From Comamonadaceae bacterium OS-4 (GTDB lineage: Bacteria; Pseudomonadota; Gammaproteobacteria; Burkholderiales; Burkholderiaceae_C): DNA of 64,000 nucleotides. The stretch spans positions 1,510,501-1,574,500 of the forward strand of contig AP026970.1 of NCBI GenBank assembly GCA_027924025.1, read 5' to 3'. The notes under the pieces are model-generated. The model was not told the DNA's origin and did not search any database. It was given only the letters and a program-made list of their open reading frames with translations. Of the stretch, positions 8,269 through 17,998 are shown one piece after another (within the stretch, counting starts at the first letter, position 1; each line of letters begins with the position of its first letter). A program made the position numbers and the translations under genes.

Positions 8269-9510
8269 TTACGCCAAGGCCAGGTCGGCTTTGCCGATGC
8301 GGCGGTAGACGGCGTAAAGCACCAAGGTGGTGGCGAGCAGCAAGGCACCCAGCGCGCAGGCCATGCCCCAGTTGACTTCGACGTTGGTGTAGCGGGCGAT
8401 GTAGTAGCTCAGCATCTGGTCATCCGCGCCACCCAGCAGGGCCGGCGTGATGTAGTAACCGATCGACAAGATAAACACCAGCAAAGCACCGGCGCCCACA
8501 CCCGGGAAGGTCTGCGGCACATAGACCCGCATAAAGGCAGCCAGCGGTGCGCTGCCAAGGGACACGGCTGCACGCACATAGGTGGGTGGCACGCTCTTCA
8601 TCACGCTGTACAGCGGCAGGATCATGAAGGGCAGCAGGATGTGCACCATGGAGATGATCACGCCGGTGCGGTTGAACAGCAGCGCCAATGGCTCACTGAT
8701 CACACCGATACCCAGCAGCGCACCGTTGACCAGACCTTCGGACTGCAGCAACACGATCCACGCCGCCACCCGCACCAGGATGGAGGTCCAGAAAGGCACC
8801 AGCACCAGAATCATCAGCACGTTGGCCTTGCGCTCGGGCAGGGTGGAGAGCCAGTAGGCCAGCGGGTAGGCCAGCAGCAGGCACAACAGGGTGACGATAA
8901 AGCTGATCTGGAAGGTGCGCGCCAATATGCCGCCATAGGCGCGCTGGTCTTCGGGCATGCGCTCGATGTGGCCCTGCGCATCGCGTTTCAGGTCCACCGA
9001 TGCCAGCAGGTAGTCGGGCGTCCAGCGGGAGCCGTTTTTGGCAATCGCTTGCCAGAACTCAGGCTCGGCCCAGCGGGCGTCTTTGTCCAGCAACTGCTGG
9101 CGCACAGCATTGGCATCACCCTCGATAGGCAGGGCCTTGTAGGCACCCATGATCAGCGAGCGGGCGCCGGGCACCTCAGAGTTCAATCGGCGCGCCAAGG
9201 CGCCGGCATCTGCTGTGTCAGGCAGTTGCGATAAATCTTTGACCAAGGCTGCATAAGCCGCCGCTTGGGGTTGGGACGTGCGGTCCCAGTCTGCCAGGGC
9301 TTCTACCGTGGTGGGCAGGGCCTTGGCGACTTCGGGGTTCTCCACCGCGCGCATCAAGAGCGCGGCAATGGGAACCAGCAGGGTCAGGAGCAAAAACACC
9401 AGCAAGGGCAGTGTCAGGCTGAAGGCCCGCCATTTGCGGCGGGACTCCGCACGGGAAAGTGCCGCACGGAGATCGCCCGGGGGCTGGATGGCACTGGCTT
9501 GCATGGTCAT
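8269..9510 (-). CDS. ABC transporter permease, PotB/PotH-like, with a long periplasmic insertion
   Basis: The first permease of the transporter, 413 residues against about 285-320 for E. coli PotB/PotH. The extra length lies between the first helix (LTLPLLVFLLLTLLVPIAALL, about 30-50) and the second (FQISFIVTLLCLLLAYPLAYWL, about 200-220): about 150 hydrophilic residues predicted to face the periplasm. The docking loop VYVPQTFPGVGAGALLVFILSIGYYITPALLGG is typical. It lies 27 bp behind the binding-protein gene and 11 bp before the second permease. Confidence 0.92.
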   Translation of the reverse strand: MTMQASAIQPPGDLRAALSRAESRRKWRAFSLTLPLLVFLLLTLLVPIAALLMRAVENPEVAKALPTTVEALADWDRTSQPQAAAYAALVKDLSQLPDTADAGALARRLNSEVPGARSLIMGAYKALPIEGDANAVRQQLLDKDARWAEPEFWQAIAKNGSRWTPDYLLASVDLKRDAQGHIERMPEDQRAYGGILARTFQISFIVTLLCLLLAYPLAYWLSTLPERKANVLMILVLVPFWTSILVRVAAWIVLLQSEGLVNGALLGIGVISEPLALLFNRTGVIISMVHILLPFMILPLYSVMKSVPPTYVRAAVSLGSAPLAAFMRVYVPQTFPGVGAGALLVFILSIGYYITPALLGGADDQMLSYYIARYTNVEVNWGMACALGALLLATTLVLYAVYRRIGKADLALA

Positions 9511-9537
9511 GGGTTCAGGCTCCTGACGGTCTACAGA

Positions 9538-10569
9538 TTACTGGGTGGCCCAGGCAGCAAAACGCTTTTCCAGAGCTTCGCCCTGGTCCGCCCAGAAGGT
9601 GGTGTTGAACTGCAAGGCTTCCTTGGCGTTCTTGTCCGAGGTAGGCAAGTCGGCGAGTACCTTGGCGTTCAGCTTGGTCAAGGCCTTCTTGTTGGTCGGG
9701 CCGTATGCGATGTTTTGGGCGTACACCGCTTGGTTCTCGGGCTTCATGGCGAAGTTCAGGAACTTGTAGACGGCGTCTTTCTTGGCAGTGCCCTTGGGGA
9801 TGACCCAGTAGTCCAGGTCGTAAATGCCACCGGGCCAGTAGATCTGCAGGTTGCGGCCTTCGCGGTTGGCCGCATCAATACGACCGTTGTACACGGTGGA
9901 CAAGACCACATCGCCCGCCACCAGGAACTGGGGCGCCTGGGCACCGGCTTCCCACCACTGGATGTTGGGCTTGAGGGCGGTCAGCTTCTTGAAGGCGCGC
10001 TCTGCGCCGTCTTTTGTGGCCAGTACCTTGTAGATGTCAGCGGGCTTCACGCCATCGGCCAGCAAGGCGAATTCGAGGTTGTAGCGGGCGCCTTTGCGCA
10101 TGCCGCGCTTGCCGGGGATCTTGGTGGTGTCAAAGAAGTCGGCCCAGCTGGTGGGGGCTTTTTTGAGCTTGTCGCCGTTGTAGGCCATCACGGTAGACCA
10201 AACAAACAGGCCCACACCGCACTCAGTGACTGCAGACGGCAGCAGGTCGGCTTTGGGTGCGATTTTGCTGTAGTCGAGTTTTTCAAACAGACCTTCGTCG
10301 CAGCCGCGGGCCACGTCAGGAGACTCCACTTCCACCAGGTCCCAGGTCACGTTCTTGGTTTCCACCATGGCCTTGATCTTGGCTTGCTCGCCGTTGTACT
10401 CCACAGCGGTGACCTTGATGCCTTCTTTGGCAACCGGCTCGTAGTAAGCGGCCTTTTGGGCATTGGCGTTGGCGCCGCCGAAGTTCACCACGGTGATGGC
10501 GTCTTGGGCTTGAACATTCATCGCGAAGCAGGCAGCCACAGAGGCAGCAGCGATCAGGCTTTTTTTCAT
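9538..10569 (-). CDS. ABC transporter periplasmic substrate-binding protein, PotD/PotF-like
   Basis: Secreted binding protein of 343 residues with a Sec signal peptide (MKKSLIAAASVAACFAMNVQAQ) cleaved after about residue 22. The mature protein starts with the fold-typical DAITVVNFGGANANAQ. It has conserved polyamine-type segments such as TWDLVEVESPDV, VMAYNGDKLKKAPTSWADFF and GDVVLSTVYNGR. It lies between the ATPase gene (45 bp) and the large permease (27 bp). It belongs to the spermidine/putrescine-binding superfamily that also includes GABA, opine and guanidino binders, so the ligand cannot be named from sequence. Confidence 0.92.
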   Translation of the reverse strand: MKKSLIAAASVAACFAMNVQAQDAITVVNFGGANANAQKAAYYEPVAKEGIKVTAVEYNGEQAKIKAMVETKNVTWDLVEVESPDVARGCDEGLFEKLDYSKIAPKADLLPSAVTECGVGLFVWSTVMAYNGDKLKKAPTSWADFFDTTKIPGKRGMRKGARYNLEFALLADGVKPADIYKVLATKDGAERAFKKLTALKPNIQWWEAGAQAPQFLVAGDVVLSTVYNGRIDAANREGRNLQIYWPGGIYDLDYWVIPKGTAKKDAVYKFLNFAMKPENQAVYAQNIAYGPTNKKALTKLNAKVLADLPTSDKNAKEALQFNTTFWADQGEALEKRFAAWATQ

Positions 10570-10614
10570 GGAGCAATTTCCTAGATAAGTTGAGGAAGGG
10601 ACAGGGGGAAAACT

Positions 10615-11709
10615 TCAGAGCGCGTAGATGCGCGTAAACGGGGTCGGAAACTCGAGGTGCACCGTGCTGCCCATGGCGGGCGGCGTGAGGGCACACGCGT
10701 GGGTGAGCGGCAGTTTCACCGTGGCTTGCGCCTGACCAGCACCCAGTGCGCACTGCAGGCGCACATGGTCACCGTAGTACACAATGCCGGCCACTTGGGC
10801 GGCTACCGTGTTCAGCCCGGCCTGTGCCTGCACGTGCAGCGCAATCCGCTCGGGTCGCACACAGGCCTCGACCACGGCGCCTGTGGCTGCGTTGTTGACA
10901 TTGATGCCCGCCAGCCTTTGGCCTTGGCCGAGTTCGATGCACGGTGCATCAGCATTACCACCCAATGTGCCGCGCAGCACTGTGCTGTCGCCCACAAAGC
11001 CGGCCACAAAACGGTTGCTGGGGGCTTCATAGAGGCTTTGGGCATCGGCCAATTGCTGGATCACGCCTTCGTTGAACACCGCCACACGGTCGCTCATGGT
11101 CAGGGCTTCACCTTGGTCGTGGGTCACGTACACAAAGGTCACACCGAGCTGGCGGTGCAACTCTTTGAGTTCGAGCTGCATGTGTTCGCGCAACTGTTTG
11201 TCCAGCGCGCCCAGGGGCTCGTCCATCAGCACCAGTTGGGGCTCGAACACCAGCGCGCGCGCCAACGCGACACGCTGCTGCTGGCCGCCCGAGAGGCGGG
11301 TGGGCAGCCGCTCGCCCATGCCGGTCAGGCGCACCATGTCCAAGGCCTTTTGCACCCGCTTTTCCTGCTCGTCTTTGGGCACTTTGCGCACGGTGAGCGG
11401 GTAGGCCACGTTTTGTGCCACCGTCATGTGGGGGAACAGTGCGTAGTTCTGGAACACCATGCCGAAGTTGCGCTTGTGGGGCGGGGTGCGGGTGATCTGC
11501 TTGCCGTCGAGCAGGATGTCGCCTGCCGTGGGGGACTCGAACCCGGCCAGCATCATCAGGGTGGTGGTCTTGCCGGAGCCCGAGGGTCCGAGCAGGCTCA
11601 GGAATTCACCGCGCTGGATATCGAGGTTCAGCTCCCGCACCACCAGCTGTTCGCCGTCGTACGTTTTTTGTACGCCGCTAAAGCGCACCAAGGGTTCAGT
11701 AGAGGACAT
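10615..11709 (-). CDS. ABC transporter ATP-binding protein, PotA/PotG-like
   Basis: ATPase of the transporter, 364 residues. Visible are Walker A (GPSGSGKTT), the Q-loop (FQNYALFPHMT), the signature LSGGQQQRVALARAL, Walker B (LVLMDEPLGALD), the switch histidine (VTHDQ), and a C-terminal TOBE-type regulatory domain from about residue 280. I prefer the ATG at 11709 (MSSTEPLVRF); the longer frame starts with TTG at 11733. It follows gabT closely (33 bp) and precedes the binding-protein gene. Confidence 0.93.
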   Translation of the reverse strand: MSSTEPLVRFSGVQKTYDGEQLVVRELNLDIQRGEFLSLLGPSGSGKTTTLMMLAGFESPTAGDILLDGKQITRTPPHKRNFGMVFQNYALFPHMTVAQNVAYPLTVRKVPKDEQEKRVQKALDMVRLTGMGERLPTRLSGGQQQRVALARALVFEPQLVLMDEPLGALDKQLREHMQLELKELHRQLGVTFVYVTHDQGEALTMSDRVAVFNEGVIQQLADAQSLYEAPSNRFVAGFVGDSTVLRGTLGGNADAPCIELGQGQRLAGINVNNAATGAVVEACVRPERIALHVQAQAGLNTVAAQVAGIVYYGDHVRLQCALGAGQAQATVKLPLTHACALTPPAMGSTVHLEFPTPFTRIYAL

Positions 11710-11742
11710 GTGTTCTTCGAAAAGCAGATTCAAAAAAGGCGA

Positions 11743-13035
11743 TCAGGCTACGGCAGCAAAGCTGTCAGCCAGAATAGCCAAGCCTTCTTCGAGCAGTGCG
11801 TCGGGAGCGGTCAAGGGCACCAGGATGCGGATCACGTTGCCGTAGGTACCGCAGGACAGGAGGATGAGTCCGCGGCGTGCGGCTTCGGTCACCACTTTCT
11901 TGGTCAATACCGCGTCTGGGCGATGCACATCGCCAGCTTCAAACAACTCGATGGCGACCATGGCGCCCATGCCGCGCACATCACCGATGGCAGGTACCTT
12001 GGTGGCAATGGCCTTGAGCTTTTCGACCAGGAAAGCGCCCATGTCTTGGCTGCGCTGCAGGAGTTTTTCTTCTTCAAAGGCCTTCATCACGGCCAGTGCG
12101 GCGGCGCAGGCCACAGGGCTGCCGGCATAGGTACCGCCCAAGCCACCTGCCGCAGGTGCGTCAATCACATCTGCACGGCCAACCACGCCGGACAAGGGGA
12201 ATCCGCCTGCCAACGATTTGGCGGTGGTAATCAAATCAGGAGCCACAGGCCACTGCTCGCAGGCGAACCAGGTGCCGGTGCGGCCCGCGCCGGTTTGCAC
12301 TTCGTCGGCAATCAACAAAATGCCGTACTTGTCGGCCATGGCCTTGAGGCCGGAGATGAACTCGGGAGGGGCCACGTAGAAACCGCCTTCGCCCTGCACC
12401 GGTTCGACGATGAAGGCAGCTACGCGTTCTGCTTCGATGTCGTTCTTGAAAATCAGCTCCACCGAGTGCAGGGCATCCGCCACGCTCACGCCATGCAGTT
12501 CATTCGGAAACTGTGCGTGGAAGACTTCACCGGGGAAGGGGCCGAAGCCCAGCTTGTAGGGCGCCACTTTGCCGGTCAGACCCAACGTGAAGTTGGTGCG
12601 GCCGTGGTAGCCACCGGTGAAGGCAATCACGCCGGGGCGCTTGGTGTAAGCGCGCGCAATCTTGATGGCGTTTTCTACGGCCTCGGCGCCGGTGGTCAAC
12701 AACAAGCTCTTCTTAGCAAAGTTGCCGGGCGCCATGGCGTTCAGGCGTTCGCACACTTCCACATAGGGTTCGTAGGCAATCACCTGAAAGCAGGTGTGGG
12801 TGTATAGGTCGAGCTGGGCCTTGACGGCCTCAATCACCTGAGGGTGCAGATGGCCAGTGTTGAGCACCGCAATACCACCGGCGAAGTCGATGAAGCGGCG
12901 GCCTTCCACGTCCCAGAACTCGGAGTTGCGGGCGTTCTTGATGAAAATCTCGTGGGCCTGACCGACGCCGCGGGCAACGGCAGATTGGCGGCGGGCATAG
13001 AGGGCGGCATTGAGAACTTGGCGATCAGCTTGCAT
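11743..13035 (-). CDS. gabT: 4-aminobutyrate-2-oxoglutarate transaminase
   Basis: PLP-dependent class III aminotransferase of 430 residues converting GABA plus 2-oxoglutarate to succinate semialdehyde plus glutamate. The N-terminus DVEGRRFIDFAGGIAVLNTGH, the cofactor segment TTGAEAVENAIK, the Asp in IADEVQTGAGRTG and the PLP lysine in LITTAKSLAGGFPLS fit GabT (E. coli 426 residues). It is the first gene of the catabolic operon and faces the GabR-type regulator across a 174-bp divergent promoter region. Confidence 0.95.
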   Translation of the reverse strand: MQADRQVLNAALYARRQSAVARGVGQAHEIFIKNARNSEFWDVEGRRFIDFAGGIAVLNTGHLHPQVIEAVKAQLDLYTHTCFQVIAYEPYVEVCERLNAMAPGNFAKKSLLLTTGAEAVENAIKIARAYTKRPGVIAFTGGYHGRTNFTLGLTGKVAPYKLGFGPFPGEVFHAQFPNELHGVSVADALHSVELIFKNDIEAERVAAFIVEPVQGEGGFYVAPPEFISGLKAMADKYGILLIADEVQTGAGRTGTWFACEQWPVAPDLITTAKSLAGGFPLSGVVGRADVIDAPAAGGLGGTYAGSPVACAAALAVMKAFEEEKLLQRSQDMGAFLVEKLKAIATKVPAIGDVRGMGAMVAIELFEAGDVHRPDAVLTKKVVTEAARRGLILLSCGTYGNVIRILVPLTAPDALLEEGLAILADSFAAVA

Positions 13036-13126
13036 AAATGGGGTCCGGTGTAGTTGAACGGGTGGCAGAACTATAGGAACCGTTCACACAAACAACCATG
13101 TACACAATGATGAAAGTTTCGAGACA

Positions 13127-13152
13127 CTGTGCAGGTCTAAAATCCTGTACAG
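13127..13152. promoter_or_regulatory. Inverted repeat in the gabT-regulator divergent promoter
   Basis: CTGTGCAGG (13127-13135) and CCTGTACAG (13144-13152) form a dyad with one mismatch around an 8-base A/T-rich spacer that contains TAAAAT, a possible -10 for the regulator gene. The spot and symmetry suit an operator for the neighbouring GabR-type protein. No footprint-level evidence is available from sequence. Confidence 0.4.
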
Positions 13153-13209
13153 AGTTTCCCTAGATTGGTGCATTTTTGCTGCCCCTCTCGCCTGCCTTAC
13201 GATCGCGCC

Positions 13210-14628
13210 ATGCTTACACTCAGCCCCGACATTGCAACCCCCCTGGTCAGCCAGATCGTGGACGGACTGCGCGGACTGATTGCGGGCCAAGTGCTCAAGC
13301 CCGGGAGCAAGCTCCCCTCTATTCGTGCATTCGCGGTCGCCCACAACGTCAGTGTGTTCACGGTGGTCGAGGCCTATGACCGCTTGGTCGCTCAAGGGTG
13401 GCTGGTTTCGCGGGCACACTCCGGCTTTTTTGTGAAGCGCCGGGAAGAGGGCGGCAACATGGGTGCACCGGCTCGCGAGGCAGAAACGCCCCGTTTTGAT
13501 GCAAGCTGGTACCTGAAGCAGATTTTCGAAAACCGCAATCTGCCGCTCAAGCCCGGTTGCGGCTGGTTGCCGCACGACTGGTTGTTTGGCGATGCGGTGC
13601 GCCGCAGCATGCGCCAGCTCTCCAGCGATGGCTCCGAAATGGATGGTTATGGCTTGCCTTACGGTCACATGGCCTTGCGCATGATCATTGCGGAGTCGCT
13701 GGCCGAACACCAAATCTCGGCAGACGCCGGCCAGGTGCTGCTGACGCATGGCTCCAGCCAGGGGCTGGATCTGGTGGCGCGCTGCCTGCTCAAGCCAGGC
13801 GATACCGTCTTGGTGGATGACCCCGGTTACCCCAATCTCTTGTTCATGCTGCGTGTCTGGGGCGTGGACGTGGTGGGGGTTCCGCGTACCGGCACGGGTT
13901 ACGACCTCGCCGCGCTGGAGGCCATCCTGACCACGCGCAAGCCCAAGGCTTTTTTCACACAGCCGCGTTTGCAGAGCCCCACCTGCTCGGTGGCTTCAGT
14001 TGCCCAGCTGCACCGCCTGTTGCAACTGGCCGAGATGCACGATTTTGTGCTGGTCGAAAACGACATCTATGCCGACATGGATGCCACCTCGCGCACCACA
14101 TTGGCCAGTCTGGATCAGCTGCGTCGCGTGGTTTACGTGGGCAGCTATTCCAAAACCATTTCGCCCAATCTTCGCGTGGGCTACTTGTTGGCCCGGCCGG
14201 ATTTGTCGGCCCAGTTTGTGCAGCTCAAGATGATTGCAGGGCTGACGTCTTCCGATATTGCCGAGCGCATCACCTTTGGCGCGATTACTGATGGCCGCTG
14301 GCGCAAGCACCTGAAGTCCCTGCGGGACCGCTTGGGCGAAGCACACCGCCAAGTGAGCCGCCGGTTGTTGGGCCTGGGCTTTGAGATATTCCATGAGCCC
14401 GAGGCCGGCATGTACCTGTGGGCCCGCCACCCCGACATCGCGGACAGCGCCGTACTGTCGCAGTCAGCGACCCAAGAAGGCATCATGTTGGGGCCTGGCC
14501 AGTTGTTTCTGGTGGAGCCCCGGCCGACCGGATGGCTGCGCTTCAATGTGGCGTTTTGCGCAGACGAGCGCTTGTGGCGCTTTCTGGACCAGCGCATTTT
14601 GGTGGGACAAAGCGCCGAGCACGCCTGA
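13210..14628 (+). CDS. MocR-family PLP-dependent transcriptional regulator (GabR/PdxR type)
   Basis: Regulator of 472 residues fusing a GntR-type winged helix (about residues 1-75: VSQIVDGLRGLIAGQ, KLPSIRAFAVAHNVSVFTVVEAYDRL) to an aminotransferase-fold sensor (about 100-470). PLP-site residues are visible: DDPGYPN, ENDIYADM and the Schiff-base lysine in YVGSYSKTISPNLRVGYL. I chose the ATG at 13210 because it begins at the winged helix; the frame upstream lacks family similarity. GabR activates gabT and gabD in Bacillus when PLP and GABA bind. The divergent position before gabT suggests the same job here. Confidence 0.92.
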   Translation: MLTLSPDIATPLVSQIVDGLRGLIAGQVLKPGSKLPSIRAFAVAHNVSVFTVVEAYDRLVAQGWLVSRAHSGFFVKRREEGGNMGAPAREAETPRFDASWYLKQIFENRNLPLKPGCGWLPHDWLFGDAVRRSMRQLSSDGSEMDGYGLPYGHMALRMIIAESLAEHQISADAGQVLLTHGSSQGLDLVARCLLKPGDTVLVDDPGYPNLLFMLRVWGVDVVGVPRTGTGYDLAALEAILTTRKPKAFFTQPRLQSPTCSVASVAQLHRLLQLAEMHDFVLVENDIYADMDATSRTTLASLDQLRRVVYVGSYSKTISPNLRVGYLLARPDLSAQFVQLKMIAGLTSSDIAERITFGAITDGRWRKHLKSLRDRLGEAHRQVSRRLLGLGFEIFHEPEAGMYLWARHPDIADSAVLSQSATQEGIMLGPGQLFLVEPRPTGWLRFNVAFCADERLWRFLDQRILVGQSAEHA

Positions 14629-14711
14629 GGGCGGATTCCGGCGCGCCAAAGCGCATCGCGGGCGGCGATAATAGTGGGTTCTATTGATCCACCACTCGAA
14701 GAAATTCCGTC

Positions 14712-17363
14712 ATGACCCAGCCCGTAATGAGTGTTGCCGACATTCGCAAAACCTTCCTCGACTTCTTTGCCTCCAAGGGGCACACCGTCGTGGCGTCCAG
14801 CCCGCTGGTACCGGGTAACGACCCCACCCTGATGTTTACCAACTCGGGCATGGTGCAGTTCAAGGATGTGTTTTTGGGCTCTGACAAGCGCAGTTACGTC
14901 CGTGCGGCCTCGGTGCAGGCCTGCCTGCGCGCCGGCGGCAAACACAACGACCTCGAAAACGTGGGCTACACCGCCCGCCACCACACCTTCTTTGAGATGC
15001 TGGGCAACTGGAGCTTTGGCGACTACTTCAAGAAGGAAAGCCTGAACTGGGCGTGGGAACTGCTGACGACCGTCTACAAGTTGCCAGCTGAAAAGTTGTA
15101 CGCCACCGTCTACCAAGACGACGACGAGGCTTATGCCATTTGGGAAGACATTTTCGTCAAGGCTGGCTGGACGCCCGAGCGCGTAAAGTCAGAGGGGCGC
15201 ATCATCCGCATCGGCGACAACAAAGGCGGCCGTTACAAGAGCGACAACTTCTGGATGATGGCGGACACCGGCCCCTGCGGCCCCTGCTCGGAAATTTTCT
15301 ACGACCACGGCGCGCACATCCCCGGCGGCCCACCCGGCAGCCCGGACGAAGACGGCGACCGTTTCATCGAGATCTGGAACAACGTGTTCATGCAGTTCAA
15401 CATGGACGAGACTGGTGCGGTGACCCCGCTGCCCGCGCCGTGCGTAGACACCGGCATGGGCCTGGAGCGTCTGGCCGCCATCCTGCAGCACGTGCACAGC
15501 AACTACGAAATCGACCTGTTCGATGCACTGATCAAGGCCGCATCCCGCGAGACCGGTTGCACCGACTTGAACAATAAGTCTCTGCGCGTGATTGCCGATC
15601 ACATCCGCGCCACCGCATTTTTGGTGAGTGACGGCGTGATCCCGAGCAACGAAGGCCGCGGTTATGTGCAGCGCCGCATCGTGCGCCGCGCCATCCGCCA
15701 CGGTTACAAGCTGGGCCAGAAGACGCCGTTCTTCCACAAGCTGGTCAAGGACCTGGTGCAGGTCATGGGCGCTGCCTACCCCCACATGGCGTCGCAAGAA
15801 GCCCGCATCACCGAAGTGCTGCGCGTGGAAGAAGAGCGTTTCTTCGAAACCCTGGCCACTGGCATGCAGATTCTGGACGAAGCCCTGGCTGGCGGTGTGA
15901 AAGTGCTGCCCGGTGAGGTGGCTTTCAAGTTGCACGACACCTACGGCTTCCCGCTCGATTTGTCGGCCGACGTGTGCCGCGAAAACGGTGTGGAAGTCGA
16001 CAGCGCCGGTTTTACCGCCGCCATGGAAGCGCAAAAGGCCAAGGGCCGCGCAGCCGGCAAATTCAAGATGGACAAGGCGCTGGAGTACACCGGCGCCGGC
16101 AACACCTTCGTGGGCTATGAGCACCTGACCCAAGCTGCAAAAATCGTAGCACTCTACGCAGACGGCACGCCGGTGAGCGAGCTAAAGGCAGGTCAAGACG
16201 GCGTGTTGGTGCTGGACACCACACCGTTCTACGCCGAGAGCGGCGGCCAGGTGGGAGACGAGGGCGCAGTGTTCTCCGATGCCGGCCTGTTTGAAGTGGG
16301 CGATACCCAGAAGATCAAGGCCGATGTGTTCGGCCACCACGGCACGCTCAAAACCGGCGTTTTGCGCGTCGGCGATGCCGTGACGGCCCATGTCGACGCC
16401 GCTAAGCGCGCCGCCACGGTGCGCAACCACAGCGCCACCCACCTGATGCACAAAGCCCTGCGCGAAGTGCTGGGTGAGCATGTTCAGCAAAAGGGCTCGC
16501 TGGTGAATGCCGAGCGCACCCGTTTTGACTTCGCGCACAACGCGCCAGTCACGGACGAACAGATCCGCCGGATTGAAGCCATTGTGAACGCCGAGGTGCT
16601 GGCCAACGCCGCTGCCCAAGCGCGCGTGATGGACATCGAGTCGGCCCAGAAAACCGGCGCCATGATGCTGTTCGGCGAAAAATACGGTGAGACCGTGCGC
16701 GTGCTCGACATCGGCTCCAGCCGCGAACTCTGCGGTGGCACGCACGTCCATGCCACCGGGGATATCGGCCTGTTCAAGGTGGTGGGCGAGAGCGGCGTGG
16801 CCGCTGGTGTTCGCCGTATTGAGGCGGTGACCGGCACCAACGCGCTGAACTACTTGCAAGACCTGGAAGACACCGTGAGCGCTGCCGCTGCAACGCTCAA
16901 AACGCCGGTGGCTGAGCTGGGCAACCGCTTGGGCCAGATGGTGGACCAGGTCAAGGCGCTGGAAAAAGAAATCGCCGCCCTCAAGGGCAAGCTGGCTTCC
17001 GCTCAGGGCGACGAGCTGGTGAGCAGCGCGGTAGAGGTGAATGGCGTCAAGGTGCTAGCCGCCAAGCTCGAAGGCGCTGACGCGAAGACCTTGCGCGACA
17101 CCATGGACAAGCTCAAGGACAAGCTCAAGACCGCGGTCATCGTGCTCGGCGCGGTGGATGGCGACAAGGTGCAGATCGCAGCCGGCGTGACCAACGACAC
17201 CACAGGCAAAGTCAAAGCCGGCGAACTGGCCAACTTTGTGGCTGGCCAAGTGGGTGGCAAGGGCGGCGGCAAGGCTGACATGGCCATGGCAGGTGGTACC
17301 GAGCCTGCCAAGTTAGCCGGCGCACTGGCCAGCGTGCAAGCCTGGGTGAGCGCCAAGCTCTAA
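14712..17363 (+). CDS. alaS: Alanine-tRNA ligase
   Basis: Class II aminoacyl-tRNA synthetase of 883 residues charging tRNA-Ala, close to the usual ~875. The catalytic domain starts with [15 protein letters not shown]. The editing domain has the zinc motif [11 protein letters not shown] (HxxxH) and [11 protein letters not shown] coiled-coil and a glycine-rich C-Ala domain ([15 protein letters not shown]) end the protein. It is monocistronic, followed by the hairpin copy A acting as a terminator. Confidence 0.98.
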   Translation: MTQPVMSVADIRKTFLDFFASKGHTVVASSPLVPGNDPTLMFTNSGMVQFKDVFLGSDKRSYVRAASVQACLRAGGKHNDLENVGYTARHHTFFEMLGNWSFGDYFKKESLNWAWELLTTVYKLPAEKLYATVYQDDDEAYAIWEDIFVKAGWTPERVKSEGRIIRIGDNKGGRYKSDNFWMMADTGPCGPCSEIFYDHGAHIPGGPPGSPDEDGDRFIEIWNNVFMQFNMDETGAVTPLPAPCVDTGMGLERLAAILQHVHSNYEIDLFDALIKAASRETGCTDLNNKSLRVIADHIRATAFLVSDGVIPSNEGRGYVQRRIVRRAIRHGYKLGQKTPFFHKLVKDLVQVMGAAYPHMASQEARITEVLRVEEERFFETLATGMQILDEALAGGVKVLPGEVAFKLHDTYGFPLDLSADVCRENGVEVDSAGFTAAMEAQKAKGRAAGKFKMDKALEYTGAGNTFVGYEHLTQAAKIVALYADGTPVSELKAGQDGVLVLDTTPFYAESGGQVGDEGAVFSDAGLFEVGDTQKIKADVFGHHGTLKTGVLRVGDAVTAHVDAAKRAATVRNHSATHLMHKALREVLGEHVQQKGSLVNAERTRFDFAHNAPVTDEQIRRIEAIVNAEVLANAAAQARVMDIESAQKTGAMMLFGEKYGETVRVLDIGSSRELCGGTHVHATGDIGLFKVVGESGVAAGVRRIEAVTGTNALNYLQDLEDTVSAAAATLKTPVAELGNRLGQMVDQVKALEKEIAALKGKLASAQGDELVSSAVEVNGVKVLAAKLEGADAKTLRDTMDKLKDKLKTAVIVLGAVDGDKVQIAAGVTNDTTGKVKAGELANFVAGQVGGKGGGKADMAMAGGTEPAKLAGALASVQAWVSAKL

Positions 17364-17390
17364 GGGCTTTGATCTAGCACGGTTTAAGCT

Positions 17391-17446
17391 GCTATCAAAA
17401 TGAGAGCTGCTCGCGCACACTTTATGGGCGCTAGCAGCTCTTTTTT
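17391..17446 (+). repeat. Dispersed hairpin element, copy A, behind alaS
   Basis: GCTATCAAAATGAGAGCT, GCTCGCGCA, a 10-base spacer, GGGCGCTAGCAGCTC and six T residues. AGAGCTGCT pairs with AGCAGCTCT. It starts 27 bp behind the alaS stop in the sense orientation. Confidence 0.85.
17403..17446 (+). terminator. Rho-independent terminator of alaS, formed by hairpin copy A
   Basis: A 9-bp perfect stem (AGAGCTGCT, 17403-17411, with AGCAGCTCT, 17433-17441), extended inward by GCGC pairing, is followed by a T run 17441-17446. The T run abuts the start codon of the next gene. Confidence 0.75.
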
Positions 17447-17998
17447 ATGAAAATGCCGATGCGTCGTCGTCAACTGTTCATTCTGGGGGCGGGTGTCTGT
17501 GCATCACCGGCGTGGGCGGCCGGTGCGCCGGGTACAGGCCCCGGGTTCGATGTGCAAGCCTGGCCCGCAAAAAGTGGTGTACCAGCCATCCCCGCGGCTG
17601 ATCAGGCAGGGCAGCCGTGGAGCCTGCCGTCACTGCGCGGCAGAGCCGTTTTGCTGAATTTCTGGGCCAGTTGGTGTGAGCCATGCCGCGCCGAGATGCC
17701 GGCTTTGCAAGCACTTGCGGCGCGTGAACAGGCGCAGCTCGCGGTACTGACGATCAATCTCAAGGAGAGCCCGGAGGCGATTGCACGCTTCGTGCACATC
17801 AGCGGCTTGAGCTTGCCCGTGTTGCGCGACCCGCAAGGCGATACGGCCCGCGCCTGGGGCGTGCGCATCTACCCGTCAACCGTGCTGATCGACCGTGAGG
17901 GCGTTCCGCGTGCCACGGTGCGTGGAGCCCTGGACTGGGCAGGTCCAGAGGGCGAGGCGCTCTGGCGCCCTTTGCTTCAGCCAGCGCGCAAACGCTGA
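17447..17998 (+). CDS. TlpA-like secreted thiol-disulfide oxidoreductase
   Basis: Thioredoxin-fold protein of 183 residues, exported by a signal peptide (MKMPMRRRQLFILGAGVCASPAWA; the RRRQLF stretch could also serve Tat). The active site is NFWASWCEPCRAEMPAL (CEPC) at about residues 70-86, with the cis-Pro region IYPSTVLIDREG. TlpA/ResA relatives reduce apocytochrome c or other periplasmic thiols. The start is only 0-2 bases behind the T run of the alaS terminator, so it probably has weak independent transcription or relies on read-through. It converges with and overlaps the next gene by 22 bp. Confidence 0.88.
   Translation: MKMPMRRRQLFILGAGVCASPAWAAGAPGTGPGFDVQAWPAKSGVPAIPAADQAGQPWSLPSLRGRAVLLNFWASWCEPCRAEMPALQALAAREQAQLAVLTINLKESPEAIARFVHISGLSLPVLRDPQGDTARAWGVRIYPSTVLIDREGVPRATVRGALDWAGPEGEALWRPLLQPARKR

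Noticed and set aside
16141-16190. A stretch in alaS resembling the dispersed hairpin (GCTGCAAAAATCGTAGC, CGCA, GAGCTAAAGGC)
   Set aside because: Only about 15 of the first 27 positions match, the second half has different spacing, and the encoded residues align with AlaS proteins without an insertion. It could be a decayed copy but I cannot support it.
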